Notes under the pieces: model-generated
Databases searched by the model: none
Seen by the model: only the letters and a program-made list of their open reading frames with translations
Told to the model about the DNA's origin: nothing
Program-made: the position numbers and the translations under genes
In this document: positions 1 to 7,895 of the stretch, piece after piece
How the letters are laid out: each line of letters opens with the position of its first letter
Position numbering within the stretch: the first letter of the stretch is position 1
Origin: Bacteroidaceae bacterium
Lineage (GTDB): Bacteria > Bacteroidota > Bacteroidia > Bacteroidales > Bacteroidaceae
DNA length: 33,015 nucleotides
NCBI GenBank assembly: GCA_017530735.1
Contig: JAFXMB010000120.1
Location: 1-33,015, forward strand
Direction: 5' to 3'

Positions 1-487
1 CTATGTACTCCTCTTCACGGACATCATCACGGGTCTCAAACTCCATATCATACTGCTGTCCCTCCATGATACCGGTAAAGGTCTCGTTGGCCAGATCAAG
101 CACCTTCTTAAGGTTCGGGACCGATGCCTCTGAGAGATACCTGTATGCCAGCACCAGCATGCCGTCACCTGAAAGGATGGCTGTGTTGTCGTTCCATTTC
201 TTATGGACTGTGGCCTTGCCGCGTCGCATATCGGCCCTGTCCATCAGGTCATCATGCAGCAGTGTGAAATTGTGGAATATCTCCATTCCTGCAGCCGTAC
301 TGAAAACACTTTCAATGTCATTGGCATACATGTTGTAGGCCATTATGAGGAATGTGGGACGTATGCGCTTGCCTCCAAGCGAAAGGACATATCTTATGGG
401 AGCGTACAGTTCATCGGGCTGACGTGAATAATCCAGCCCCTGAAGGTAGCTCTCAAAACACTCTTGTATCTGCTTTGCTGATTTCAT
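1..487 (-). CDS. Polyprenyl diphosphate synthase, 3' end cut by window edge
   Basis: Trans-prenyltransferase that condenses isopentenyl diphosphate onto allylic diphosphates to give the long isoprenoid chains used for menaquinone or carrier lipids in the cytoplasm. The first 162 residues are visible. They contain the family's GGKRIRP signature (about residues 38-44) and the first aspartate-rich motif DDLMD (79-83) followed by RADMRRG. The second aspartate-rich motif would lie beyond the window. Start is ATG at 485-487. It is preceded by a good -7 box whose predicted start of transcription falls almost on the ATG, so the message may be leaderless. A hairpin terminator separates it from the tonB gene upstream. 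Family assignment is secure; chain length (octaprenyl, geranylgeranyl, etc.) cannot be read from this fragment. Confidence 0.93.
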   Translation of the reverse strand, partial: MKSAKQIQECFESYLQGLDYSRQPDELYAPIRYVLSLGGKRIRPTFLIMAYNMYANDIESVFSTAAGMEIFHNFTLLHDDLMDRADMRRGKATVHKKWNDNTAILSGDGMLVLAYRYLSEASVPNLKKVLDLANETFTGIMEGQQYDMEFETRDDVREEEYI

Positions 488-493
488 AGCACG

Positions 494-524
494 CAAATAT
501 ACTATAAGCCTGGCGAATAAAAAA
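494..524 (-). promoter_or_regulatory. Predicted promoter of the polyprenyl synthase gene
   Basis: On the minus strand TATATTTG (complement of 494-501) matches the Bacteroidota -7 consensus TAnnTTTG. A TTTT run (521-524) sits 19 nt upstream, near the expected -33 position. That T-run is also the tail of the preceding tonB terminator, so the two signals share bases. The predicted transcription start is only about 3 nt before the ATG at 487. Confidence 0.5.
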
Positions 525-553
525 GCGAAGAGGCCAAAAATTGGTCTCTTCGC
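517..553 (-). terminator. Intrinsic terminator after tonB (first copy)
   Basis: A 13-bp inverted repeat (525-537 with 541-553; arm GCGAAGAG plus CCAA, one G/T position between) encloses a 3-nt loop. On the minus strand it is followed by TTTTTT at 519-524. It lies 22 nt after the tonB stop codon and before the polyprenyl synthase gene, as expected for a Rho-independent terminator. Confidence 0.85.
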
Positions 554-575
554 AATATAACCTTTTATCCGTTAA

Positions 576-1262
576 TTAGTTAAGACGGAAGTTTACAGGT
601 ACTGTGTACTTAACACGTACGGGTTTGCCACGCTGTGAACCGGGCTTCCAGTTAGGCATCTGTGAGATAACTCGGAGAGCCTCCTTGTCAAGAGACGGGT
701 TAACGCTCTTTACAACCTCAGGTTCTACGATTGCACCGTCCTTGTTAACGATGAATGTTACAAGAACACGACCCTGGATGTTGTTCTCGCGGCAGATTGC
801 GGGATACTTGATGTTCTTACGGAGATACTCCAGAAGAGCTGCAGTACCGCCGGGGAACTCAGGCTGGTCCTCAACCACCATGAAAATCTCCTCTTCCTCA
901 GGCTCGGGCTCAACGGTTACGACATCGTACTCGTCAATGTCAACCCATTCAACGTTATCCTCAGTAGAGGCCATGATATCCTCCTCGATATCGGCATCGT
1001 CCTCAACGATCTCGATGATCTCAGCCTTGGTTACGGCTGCAGGGGGAGGCGGAACGGTCTTTTTCTCAGGGAGTGTGATAGGAATCATCTCCTCGTTCAG
1101 AGATACATCCCTTGCTGTGTAGAGTTCTGAGTTGTCCTCTACCTCTCTCTGGGTCCACTCAAGTGCTACGAACATTACGCCGAGAGCAATCACAAATCCG
1201 ATCAGGAGTGAAGTGCCTTTACCCCTTTCAAGGTCAGCGCGTTCAGACTTATTGATTTCCAT
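576..1262 (-). CDS. Energy transducer TonB (paralogue A)
   Basis: TonB-type protein that couples the inner-membrane proton motive force to TonB-dependent outer-membrane transporters (SusC-like transporters in Bacteroidales). 228 residues: a short cytoplasmic N-terminus, one membrane anchor at about 19-35, a proline- and acid-rich periplasmic linker (TLPEKKTVPPPP near 63-74, then EPEPEEEE), and a C-terminal TonB domain from about 130 to the end with the FPGGTAALLEYLRKNIKYP block and a closing VPVNFRLN. The neighbour at 1376-2062 is the same length and roughly three quarters identical by eye, so this is a tandem duplication. It has its own -7 box upstream and a terminator downstream, so the copies may be expressed separately. 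Which ExbBD complex or receptors it serves cannot be told. Confidence 0.93.
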   Translation of the reverse strand: MEINKSERADLERGKGTSLLIGFVIALGVMFVALEWTQREVEDNSELYTARDVSLNEEMIPITLPEKKTVPPPPAAVTKAEIIEIVEDDADIEEDIMASTEDNVEWVDIDEYDVVTVEPEPEEEEIFMVVEDQPEFPGGTAALLEYLRKNIKYPAICRENNIQGRVLVTFIVNKDGAIVEPEVVKSVNPSLDKEALRVISQMPNWKPGSQRGKPVRVKYTVPVNFRLN

Positions 1263-1307
1263 AATTTATAAATAGTTTAGTTTTTTGTCACCTTTGATAA
1301 CTTCCGG

Positions 1308-1315
1308 CAAAAATA
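1308..1315 (-). promoter_or_regulatory. -7 box upstream of tonB paralogue A
   Basis: TATTTTTG on the minus strand (complement of 1308-1315) fits TAnnTTTG, 45 nt before the ATG at 1262. No TTTG is found at the ideal -33 spacing (TTTT/TTCA there), so this rests on the -7 box alone. It lies between the two tonB copies and would give the downstream copy its own transcript. Confidence 0.45.
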
Positions 1316-1375
1316 GTACACTTTTTGTCAATCTGAAAAGTCAAAGGCCTTTTTTGTTATTTTTTAATACTTAAA

Positions 1376-2062
1376 TCAGTTCAAACGGAAGTTTACAGGC
1401 ACGCTGTATCTTACCTTGACGGGCTTTCCGCGCTGCTTGCCGGGCTTCCAGGAAGGCATCTGCGAGATAACCCTGAGAGCCTCCTTGTCAAGTGACGGGT
1501 TGACGCCCTTGGCCACCTCGGGATTCACTATGTTACCGTCCTTGTTTACCACGAATGTGACGATCACCCTACCCTGGATATTGTTCTCACGGCAGATTGA
1601 CGGATACCTGATGTTCTTGCGCAGATACTCCAACAGAGCCGCAGTACCGCCCGGGAACTCAGGCTGGTCCTCAACGACCAGGAACTCGGTGTCATCCTCA
1701 ATCTCAGGCTCCGGCTCAACCACAGTGACCGTATTGATGTCAATCCAGGGAGAGTTGTCTTCCTGGGAAATGATGACATCCTCATCTATCGGAGCGTCGT
1801 CCTCAATAATCTCGATGATATCGGCAGTTTTGACGGCTGCAGGCGGAGGTGGTACGGTCTTCTTCTCAGGCAATGTGATAGGTGCCATCTCCTCAGTGAA
1901 CGAGATGTCCGAAACCCTGTACATGTCAGAGTCGTCACGTACATCCCTCTGTGTCCATTCAAGACTTACGAACATAACAGCGAGAGCTATTACAAATCCT
2001 AACATCAGGGAAGTACCTTTGGTCTTCTCCAGATCCGCGTTTACATTTTTCTTGATTTCCAT
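1376..2062 (-). CDS. Energy transducer TonB (paralogue B)
   Basis: Second 228-residue TonB-type protein with the same architecture as its downstream neighbour: membrane anchor at about 19-35, TLPEKKTVPPPP linker motif, acidic stretch (EPEPEIEDD) and a C-terminal TonB domain beginning near VVEDQPEFPGG. The TonB domain and membrane helix are almost unchanged between copies, while the periplasmic linker (about residues 85-130) has diverged most. That pattern suggests a conserved core interaction with a differing reach. No clear terminator separates it from paralogue A; an AAAGGCCTTT palindrome near 1343-1352 is too short to call. It is divergent from porQ across a 183-bp gap. Confidence 0.93.
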   Translation of the reverse strand: MEIKKNVNADLEKTKGTSLMLGFVIALAVMFVSLEWTQRDVRDDSDMYRVSDISFTEEMAPITLPEKKTVPPPPAAVKTADIIEIIEDDAPIDEDVIISQEDNSPWIDINTVTVVEPEPEIEDDTEFLVVEDQPEFPGGTAALLEYLRKNIRYPSICRENNIQGRVIVTFVVNKDGNIVNPEVAKGVNPSLDKEALRVISQMPSWKPGKQRGKPVKVRYSVPVNFRLN

Positions 2063-2230
2063 AACTCTTGTTTTTAGTCGTTTCTATCCCCTAAACGCGG
2101 TGTTTTTGGCATTACGTCCTTTCACAGGAATAAAAAACCTTACCGAAGGTTAACAAATACTTTCAGCCGGTTTGTATCGTTTCGGCAATTAAAAACGTTA
2201 TAAATAATGGTATGTTCAACGCGATTTAAT

Positions 2231-2238
2231 TAAATTTG
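2231..2238 (+). promoter_or_regulatory. -7 box directly before porQ
   Basis: TAAATTTG at 2231-2238 matches TAnnTTTG exactly and ends only 7 nt before the porQ ATG, so a transcript started from it would have a leader of about 4 nt. No good -33 TTTG is seen at the usual spacing. The rest of the 2063-2245 intergenic gap is AT-rich with no other feature I can support. Confidence 0.4.
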
Positions 2239-2245
2239 TTCCCCG

Positions 2246-3232
2246 ATGAAGATAAATCACCTGACAATAGCGTTGGCTGCATTTCTTATTGGAGCCGGTA
2301 CTGTCCGGGCGCAGAGCCTGGAGAGTTCTTTCGAGTTCCTGCGCCTGCCCGTATCGGCCCACAACTCATCACTGGGAGGTAAGGTGGTTTCAGTTTTTGA
2401 TCCCAGTCCGGTGCTGTTCATAGCTAATCCCGCCATCCTGTCGGCAAATGACACCCGTCTGCTGGGTCTGAACGCCATGACATGGTTCTCAGGGACCACG
2501 GTGGCCGGAGCACAGTTCTGCAACAGTTTTGACGAGCGCTCCCATTACGCCTTCAACGCCCGCTACGTCAGTTACGGACGCATGAAGGAAACATCGGCCG
2601 ACGGTACGGTGACCGGAACCTTCTCGGCCAAGGACATGGCCGTGGGAGCCACCTGGTCCTATATGCTGACCGATAACCTGAGCGGAGGCGCCACAGGTAA
2701 CATCATAACCTCCAGATACGGTTCCATGACTTCGGTCGCTATAGGCGTTGACCTGGGCCTGTTATGGATGAACGATGACGGGAACATCTCCGCGGGACTT
2801 GCCGCCACCAATCTGGGCGGACAGATCAAGGCATTTGAAAATACATTCCAGAAACTGCCGTTTGACGTGTGCGCCGGCATCTCATGGAGTCCCGAGCACG
2901 CGCCCTTACGGTTCACGGTATCCATGGACAACCTGACAAGATGGAGTTCCGGTCATTTCTATTTCGCCGAGGGTGAGAACAGAGGATTCGGAGAGATATT
3001 AAAGCGTCACATATCCCTGGGAGCCGATATCAACCTCTCGGAACGCCTCTATCTGGCATTGGGCTGCAACCTGCGCACCCGCGCCGAGATGGCCGGAAAG
3101 GGAAGCAAGGGCTTTACGGGCATGTCAATAGGAACCGGCCTGAGACTGGGTAAGGTCATGTTTGACCTGTCATACGGAAAGTATCAGGTATCGGAGTCAT
3201 CATTAATCTGTAATTTCGCATTCAACATATGA
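2246..3232 (+). CDS. porQ: Type IX secretion system protein PorQ
   Basis: Outer-membrane beta-barrel protein of the PorV/PorQ group. PorQ belongs to the type IX secretion attachment machinery that processes and anchors cargo at the cell surface in Bacteroidota. 328 residues: a signal peptide (about 1-22, ending VRAQ), then [17 protein letters not shown], the characteristic N-terminal block, followed by alternating amphipathic strands and a C-terminal strand ending in Phe-Asn-Ile, typical of barrels. It is followed with a 4-nt overlap (ATGA) by cmk and then ispH; porQ-cmk-ispH is an order I recall from other Bacteroidales. No other type IX genes are in the window, so a complete system cannot be asserted. 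Confidence 0.85.
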   Translation: MKINHLTIALAAFLIGAGTVRAQSLESSFEFLRLPVSAHNSSLGGKVVSVFDPSPVLFIANPAILSANDTRLLGLNAMTWFSGTTVAGAQFCNSFDERSHYAFNARYVSYGRMKETSADGTVTGTFSAKDMAVGATWSYMLTDNLSGGATGNIITSRYGSMTSVAIGVDLGLLWMNDDGNISAGLAATNLGGQIKAFENTFQKLPFDVCAGISWSPEHAPLRFTVSMDNLTRWSSGHFYFAEGENRGFGEILKRHISLGADINLSERLYLALGCNLRTRAEMAGKGSKGFTGMSIGTGLRLGKVMFDLSYGKYQVSESSLICNFAFNI

Positions 3233-3912
3233 AAAAGATTATCATAGCTATGGACGGCCATTCGTCGTGCGGTAAGAGCACAATGGCCAAGGCACTTGCA
3301 AAAACCATCGGATACACCTACATAGATACCGGAGCCATGTACCGTGCAGTGACGCTGTACGCCATGCGCCGCGGTTTCATCGGCAAGGACGGCATCGACG
3401 AGGAGGCTTTGCGCAACGAGATGCCTCAGATAAAGATATCATTCGGACATGAGAACGGCCAGCAGTACACCATCCTGAACGGTGAGAACGTGGAGCGTCA
3501 GATACGCGGCATGGAGGTATCGGGCAATGTAAGCCCCATATCTGCCATAGGATTCGTAAGGGAGGCCATGGTAAAACTGCAGAGAGAGATGGGCAAGAGC
3601 GGTGCCATCATCATGGACGGCCGTGACATAGGCACAACCGTATTCCCAAACGCCCAGCTTAAGATATTCGTAACGGCCAGTGACGAGATCCGTGCCCGCC
3701 GCCGTTTTGACGAGTTGGAGATGAAAGGAGAACATCCCGTATATGAAGAGGTGCTCAAGAATGTGCGTGAGCGTGACTACATTGATTCACACCGTGCTGT
3801 TTCGCCACTGCGCAAAGCCGATGACGCCATAGTCCTGGATAACAGCAACATGACTATTCCCGAGCAGGACAAATGGCTTATGGACCAATATCTTAAAGCT
3901 GCTGCCGATTAA
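3229..3912 (+). CDS. cmk: Cytidylate kinase
   Basis: Transfers phosphate from ATP to CMP or dCMP, recycling cytidine nucleotides in the cytoplasm. 227 residues, normal for the bacterial enzyme. The P-loop GHSSCGKST is at residues 10-18, DTGAMYRA follows at about 33-40, and the substrate-binding [13 protein letters not shown] lies near the middle. The C-terminal lid carries paired arginines (RARRRF). The start codon overlaps the porQ stop as ATGA, so the two are translationally coupled; ispH begins 5 nt after the stop. Confidence 0.97.
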   Translation: MKKIIIAMDGHSSCGKSTMAKALAKTIGYTYIDTGAMYRAVTLYAMRRGFIGKDGIDEEALRNEMPQIKISFGHENGQQYTILNGENVERQIRGMEVSGNVSPISAIGFVREAMVKLQREMGKSGAIIMDGRDIGTTVFPNAQLKIFVTASDEIRARRRFDELEMKGEHPVYEEVLKNVRERDYIDSHRAVSPLRKADDAIVLDNSNMTIPEQDKWLMDQYLKAAAD

Positions 3913-3917
3913 ACGTC

Positions 3918-4787
3918 ATGAAGGTTGAGATTGATCTTGAGTCAGGATTCTGTTTCGGTGTGCTCTCTGCCATCGGCAAGGCCGAAGAGGAGTTGCGCAG
4001 CGGCGACGAACTCTATTGTCTGGGTGACATAGTGCACAACGGAATAGAGTGTGAAAGGCTTCAGGACATGGGACTCAAGACAATCAACCACGAACAGTTC
4101 AGTACGCTGCACGGAGCCAAGGTCCTGCTGCGTGCCCACGGTGAACCTCCATCTACCTATGATACCGCCCGCAGGAACGGAATTACGCTGATAGACGCCA
4201 CCTGCCCTGTGGTTCTCAAGTTGCAGCAGCGCATTCACCGCCAATATGAGGAACTTGATCCACATACACAGCAGATCGTAATATTCGGACAGAAGGGACA
4301 TGCAGAGGTTCTGGGTCTGGTGGGACAGACCGAAGGCACTGCAACCGTCATTGAATCCGTCGATGAAATGGACCGGATTGATTTCAGTAAGGATATTTTC
4401 CTGTACTCACAGACAACCAAATCGGCATCAGGCTACAATCAACTCATTGAGAAGATCGCCGAGCGTGTACCGCAAGGACGCAAATTCATACATAACAATA
4501 CTGTATGCGGTCAGGTGTCACACAGGCGTGAGAACATACGTGAGTTTGCCAGCCGGCATGACGTAATCCTCTTCGTATCGGGCCGCAAGAGTTCAAACGG
4601 GAAGGTCCTGTTCAACGAATGTCTTAATGTCAACCCCAGGTCTTACATGATAGAGGATAAGGAGGATATAGATTTCAGTATCCTGGAAGGGGCTGAGTCA
4701 GTGGGAATATGCGGGGCGACCTCAACGCCCAAATGGCTGATGGAAAAGTGCCGGCAGTATATTCTGGAGAATTTGAAAGATAATTGA
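3918..4787 (+). CDS. ispH: 4-hydroxy-3-methylbut-2-enyl diphosphate reductase
   Basis: Last enzyme of the methylerythritol phosphate pathway: the [4Fe-4S] enzyme converts HMBPP to isopentenyl and dimethylallyl diphosphate. 289 residues. The three cluster-ligating cysteines are visible: C12 in GFCFGV, one near 95 in DATCPVV, and one near 197 in NTVCGQV. The RAHGEPP block supplies the conserved histidine. The C-terminus has GICGATSTPKWLME, a slight variant of the usual GASTP motif. It follows cmk by 5 nt and probably shares its transcript. Its product feeds polyprenyl synthases such as the one at the left edge. Confidence 0.97.
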   Translation: MKVEIDLESGFCFGVLSAIGKAEEELRSGDELYCLGDIVHNGIECERLQDMGLKTINHEQFSTLHGAKVLLRAHGEPPSTYDTARRNGITLIDATCPVVLKLQQRIHRQYEELDPHTQQIVIFGQKGHAEVLGLVGQTEGTATVIESVDEMDRIDFSKDIFLYSQTTKSASGYNQLIEKIAERVPQGRKFIHNNTVCGQVSHRRENIREFASRHDVILFVSGRKSSNGKVLFNECLNVNPRSYMIEDKEDIDFSILEGAESVGICGATSTPKWLMEKCRQYILENLKDN

Positions 4788-4813
4788 TTACTAACTGATA
4801 ACCTTAATTACTT

Positions 4814-5767
4814 ATGAGTTTAAAGTACAATGAGATCGGAAAGACCGGTATGAAGGTGGCAAGACTTGCCTTCGGTGCTTCATCACTGGGCGGAGTATTC
4901 CATACCATCAACGAGAAAGAGGCAATAAATGCCGTTTTCACCGCTGTTGACAACGGACTGAACTTTATTGACGTATCCCCCTATTACGGACATTACAAAG
5001 CCGAGACAGTTCTTGGCAAGGCCCTTAAGGATATCCCGCGTGACAAGTATTTTCTGTCAACCAAGGTGGGCCGATACGGCAAAGACGGTGTGAACACCTG
5101 GGATTACAGTGCCAAGCGTGCCACCGAGAGCGTCTATGAGAGCATGGAACGCCTCAACATTGATCATATAGACCTTATCAATGTCCATGACATAGAGTTT
5201 CAGGCCGCATTACCGGGCGGGCTCCAGAAGGTGGTAGACGAGACTCTGCCCGCTCTGGTTGAATTGAGGAACAAAGGCATCGTTAGCCATGTGGGCATCA
5301 CAGACCTGCAGCTGGAGAATCTCAAGTGGGTGGTTGACCACGCTCCCGCAGGTACCGTTGAGAGCATACTCAACTTCTGCCACTTCTGTCTTAATGATGA
5401 CAAACTGAATGATTATCTGGGTTACTTTGAGCAGAAAGGCATAGGCGTCATCAACGCCTCACCGCTGGCCATGGGCCTGCTCTCCGAGCGCGGTGTCCCC
5501 GACTGGCATCCCGCACCCAAACCTCTGGTTGAGGCTTGCGCCAAGGCAGCACAGCACTGCAAGGCCCACGGCACATCGATAGAGAAACTTGCAGTCCAGT
5601 ATTCATACAGCAATCCCCGCATAGCAACCACCCTCTTCAGTTCAGCCAACCCCAGGAACGTGCTGCGTAACATAGAAGTGGTGCAGGAGCCTGTTGACTG
5701 GGATCTGGTATTTGAAGTTCGTGAAATAATAGGCAACCAGCAGAGGGTTACCTGGTGCAACTCATGA
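4814..5767 (+). CDS. Aldo/keto reductase, probable L-fucose (or related sugar) 1-dehydrogenase
   Basis: NAD(P)-dependent oxidoreductase of the aldo/keto reductase superfamily, most like the L-fucose/L-galactose dehydrogenase group, which oxidises the sugar at C1 to its lactone. 317 residues. The full catalytic tetrad is visible: D53, Y58 (in IDVSPYYGHY), K84 (STKVGRYG) and H125 (INVHDIE). The (beta/alpha)8 pattern continues to a C-terminal cofactor region (FSSANPRNVLRNI). It starts a four-gene set with a lactonase-type amidohydrolase, a FucP-like transporter and a zinc dehydrogenase, which supports a sugar-oxidation role. It begins 26 nt after ispH with no promoter seen between. Substrate is inferred from context; L-galactose, L-fucose or D-arabinose are all possible. 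Confidence 0.88.
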   Translation: MSLKYNEIGKTGMKVARLAFGASSLGGVFHTINEKEAINAVFTAVDNGLNFIDVSPYYGHYKAETVLGKALKDIPRDKYFLSTKVGRYGKDGVNTWDYSAKRATESVYESMERLNIDHIDLINVHDIEFQAALPGGLQKVVDETLPALVELRNKGIVSHVGITDLQLENLKWVVDHAPAGTVESILNFCHFCLNDDKLNDYLGYFEQKGIGVINASPLAMGLLSERGVPDWHPAPKPLVEACAKAAQHCKAHGTSIEKLAVQYSYSNPRIATTLFSSANPRNVLRNIEVVQEPVDWDLVFEVREIIGNQQRVTWCNS

Positions 5768-6684
5768 TGAAGATAATAGACACCCATTCACATCTGTGGC
5801 TGCGTCAGGACACTGTCGTAAACGGCATGCCCATACGCACGCTTGAGAACGGACGCTCCCTTTTCATGGGTGAGATCCGGCAGATGGTACCCCCGTTCAT
5901 CATTGACGGACGCAACACCGCCGAGATATTCCTCTCAAACATGGACTATGCCCAGGTGACCGCAGCCGTAGTGGTGCAGGAGTTCATTGACGGCATCCAG
6001 AACGACTACCTGGCCGACGTTCAGAAACGCTACCCCGACCGCTTCATTGTATGCGGAATGGCCGATTACCGCAAGCCAGGATATCTTGAAGAGGTACGCA
6101 GACTGATAGCACAGGGATTCAAGGGAATAGCAATACCCGGACACCGTCTGCAGACTCCTCAGGGACGCGTCAGCCTGACCTGCCCCGAGATGATGGAGAT
6201 GTTCCGCCTTATGGAAAAGAGCGGAGTTTTCCTTTCAATAACTCTTGAGGACGGAGCGGTCCAGGTGCCTGAGATGGAAGAGGTCATACAGGAGTGCCCA
6301 GATCTGAAGATTGCGGTAGGACACTTCGGGATGGTGACCGTTCCCGGCTGGATGGAGCAGATCCGACTGGCCCGCCACAAGAACGTAATGATAGAATCAG
6401 GCGGCATAACCTGGCTTTTCAACGATGAATTCTACCCTTTCAAGGGAGCCGTCAAAGCCATACGCCAGGCAGCCGACGAGGTAGGTATGGACAAGCTCAT
6501 GTGGGGTTCGGACTACCCGCGCACCATCACAGCCATCACCTACCGCATGTCATACGATTTCATACTGAAAACCTCTGAATTCACCGATGAATCCAAGGAA
6601 CTATTCCTGGGACTCAACGCAGTGAAATTCTACGGTATAGAGACTGAAATAGATTTACCTTACATTAAAAACATGTCAGAATGA
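5764..6684 (+). CDS. Amidohydrolase family protein, probable L-fuconolactonase
   Basis: TIM-barrel hydrolase of the amidohydrolase-2 group that includes sugar-lactone and pyrone-dicarboxylate lactonases. It probably opens the lactone made by the preceding dehydrogenase. 306 residues from this start. The N-terminal HxH is at residues 8-10 (DTHSHLW), a later histidine is in VGHFG and the C-terminal aspartate in WGSDYPR. I chose the ATG at 5764, which overlaps the upstream TGA, instead of the GTG at 5755. A further ATG at 5767 is equally possible. The fucP-like start overlaps the stop by 4 nt. Family is sure; the exact lactone is inferred from the neighbours. Confidence 0.85.
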   Translation: MMKIIDTHSHLWLRQDTVVNGMPIRTLENGRSLFMGEIRQMVPPFIIDGRNTAEIFLSNMDYAQVTAAVVVQEFIDGIQNDYLADVQKRYPDRFIVCGMADYRKPGYLEEVRRLIAQGFKGIAIPGHRLQTPQGRVSLTCPEMMEMFRLMEKSGVFLSITLEDGAVQVPEMEEVIQECPDLKIAVGHFGMVTVPGWMEQIRLARHKNVMIESGGITWLFNDEFYPFKGAVKAIRQAADEVGMDKLMWGSDYPRTITAITYRMSYDFILKTSEFTDESKELFLGLNAVKFYGIETEIDLPYIKNMSE

Positions 6685-7895
6685 GTCAGAACACCAAATC
6701 AAAAACCTTTACCGTTGCGCTGTCAATGGTAATCTGCCTCTTTTTCCTGTGGGCAATTAGCAATAACCTGCTTTCATCGGTTGTCAAGAAGATGATGACC
6801 CTGTTTGACATAGACCAGGCCAGGGCCGAGTTCGTAGAGACCTCCTATTGGTTCGCCTACTTCCTCTTCCCCATACCTATAGCCATGTTCATGAAGCGTT
6901 TCAGCTACAAGGCCGGTATTGTACTGGGACTGCTGATTGCAGCTGTGGGAGGACTTCTGTTCCTGCCTGTAACACGCATGCACAGTTTCCCGCTCTACCT
7001 TTGCGCCTTCTTCATTGTAGCCATAGGCATGTGCTTCCTGGAGACTGCCGCCAATCCCTACGTGACTGAACTGGGTGACCCCGCCACAGCACCGCGCCGT
7101 CTGAACCTGGCGCAGGCATTCAACGGACTGGGTGCATTCATTGCCGCCATGTTCCTGAGCAAGATAATCCTTGGGACCGGCACGGAAACAACGGTGGAAT
7201 CGGAGATTCATACCTTCCGCATGACCTATGCGATCTTTGCCATAGTGCTCATAGTCATTGCGGTAGTATTCATATTTACAAAGCTGCCGCGCATACAGGC
7301 CGAGGATGATGATAAGGAGGGTACCAGACTCATCTCATTCAAGGTACTCAAGCGCAGTCACCTGCGTAACGGCGTTATCGCCCAGTTCTTCTACAACGGA
7401 GGTCAGACCGCAGTAAACAGCCTGTTCCTGGTATACTGCATCAACTACGTAGGCATGACCAACAACCAGGCCACCACATTCTTTGGCTTCTACATGCTGT
7501 TCTTCCTTCTGGGCCGATGGATAGGCACTACCCTGATGGTCAAGTTCCGCCCCGAGAACATGCTTGTGGTTTACGGTGTGGCCAACGTGCTGCTCTGCAT
7601 ATTCGTCTGCATAGTAGGCGGCAAGGCTGCAGTGTTTGCCATGATGGGAATATCGTTCTTCATGTCAATCATGTACCCCACCCAGTTCTCACTGGCACTG
7701 ACCGACCTCAAGGGTGACACCAAGAGCGGATCGGCCTTCCTGGTTATGGCTATCGTGGGCAACTCGATACTTCCCATTCTGACCGCATACGTACAGAAAT
7801 CAATGGCTAACCCCAATATCGCATATATCATACCTCTTATCTGCTTTGCCGTCTGCGCATGGTATGGCTGGAGAGGACATAAAGTTATAGACTGA
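6681..7895 (+). CDS. fucP: FucP-like major facilitator sugar transporter
   Basis: Twelve-helix sugar:proton symporter of the FucP family in the inner membrane, predicted to import the sugar oxidised by its neighbours. 404 residues. Family landmarks are present: FFLWAISNN in helix 1, PIPIAMFMKRFSYKAGI, FLETAANPYV (containing the equivalent of E. coli Glu135) and NLAQAFNGLGA. From memory of the E. coli sequence, the helix-1 position equivalent to Asp46 (NNLND) appears to be Ser (NNLLSS), which is unusual for a proton-coupled member. It overlaps the genes on both sides (ATGA upstream, 1-nt TGATG downstream), so all four are surely one operon. Substrate could be L-fucose or another 6-deoxy or aldose sugar. 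Confidence 0.85.
   Translation: MSQNTKSKTFTVALSMVICLFFLWAISNNLLSSVVKKMMTLFDIDQARAEFVETSYWFAYFLFPIPIAMFMKRFSYKAGIVLGLLIAAVGGLLFLPVTRMHSFPLYLCAFFIVAIGMCFLETAANPYVTELGDPATAPRRLNLAQAFNGLGAFIAAMFLSKIILGTGTETTVESEIHTFRMTYAIFAIVLIVIAVVFIFTKLPRIQAEDDDKEGTRLISFKVLKRSHLRNGVIAQFFYNGGQTAVNSLFLVYCINYVGMTNNQATTFFGFYMLFFLLGRWIGTTLMVKFRPENMLVVYGVANVLLCIFVCIVGGKAAVFAMMGISFFMSIMYPTQFSLALTDLKGDTKSGSAFLVMAIVGNSILPILTAYVQKSMANPNIAYIIPLICFAVCAWYGWRGHKVID

Noticed and set aside
1416..2153. 245-codon plus-strand frame opposite tonB paralogue B (and the similar one at 604-1122)
   Set aside because: Both mirror tonB genes; Ser/Thr-rich translations with no recognisable domain are expected antisense shadows.
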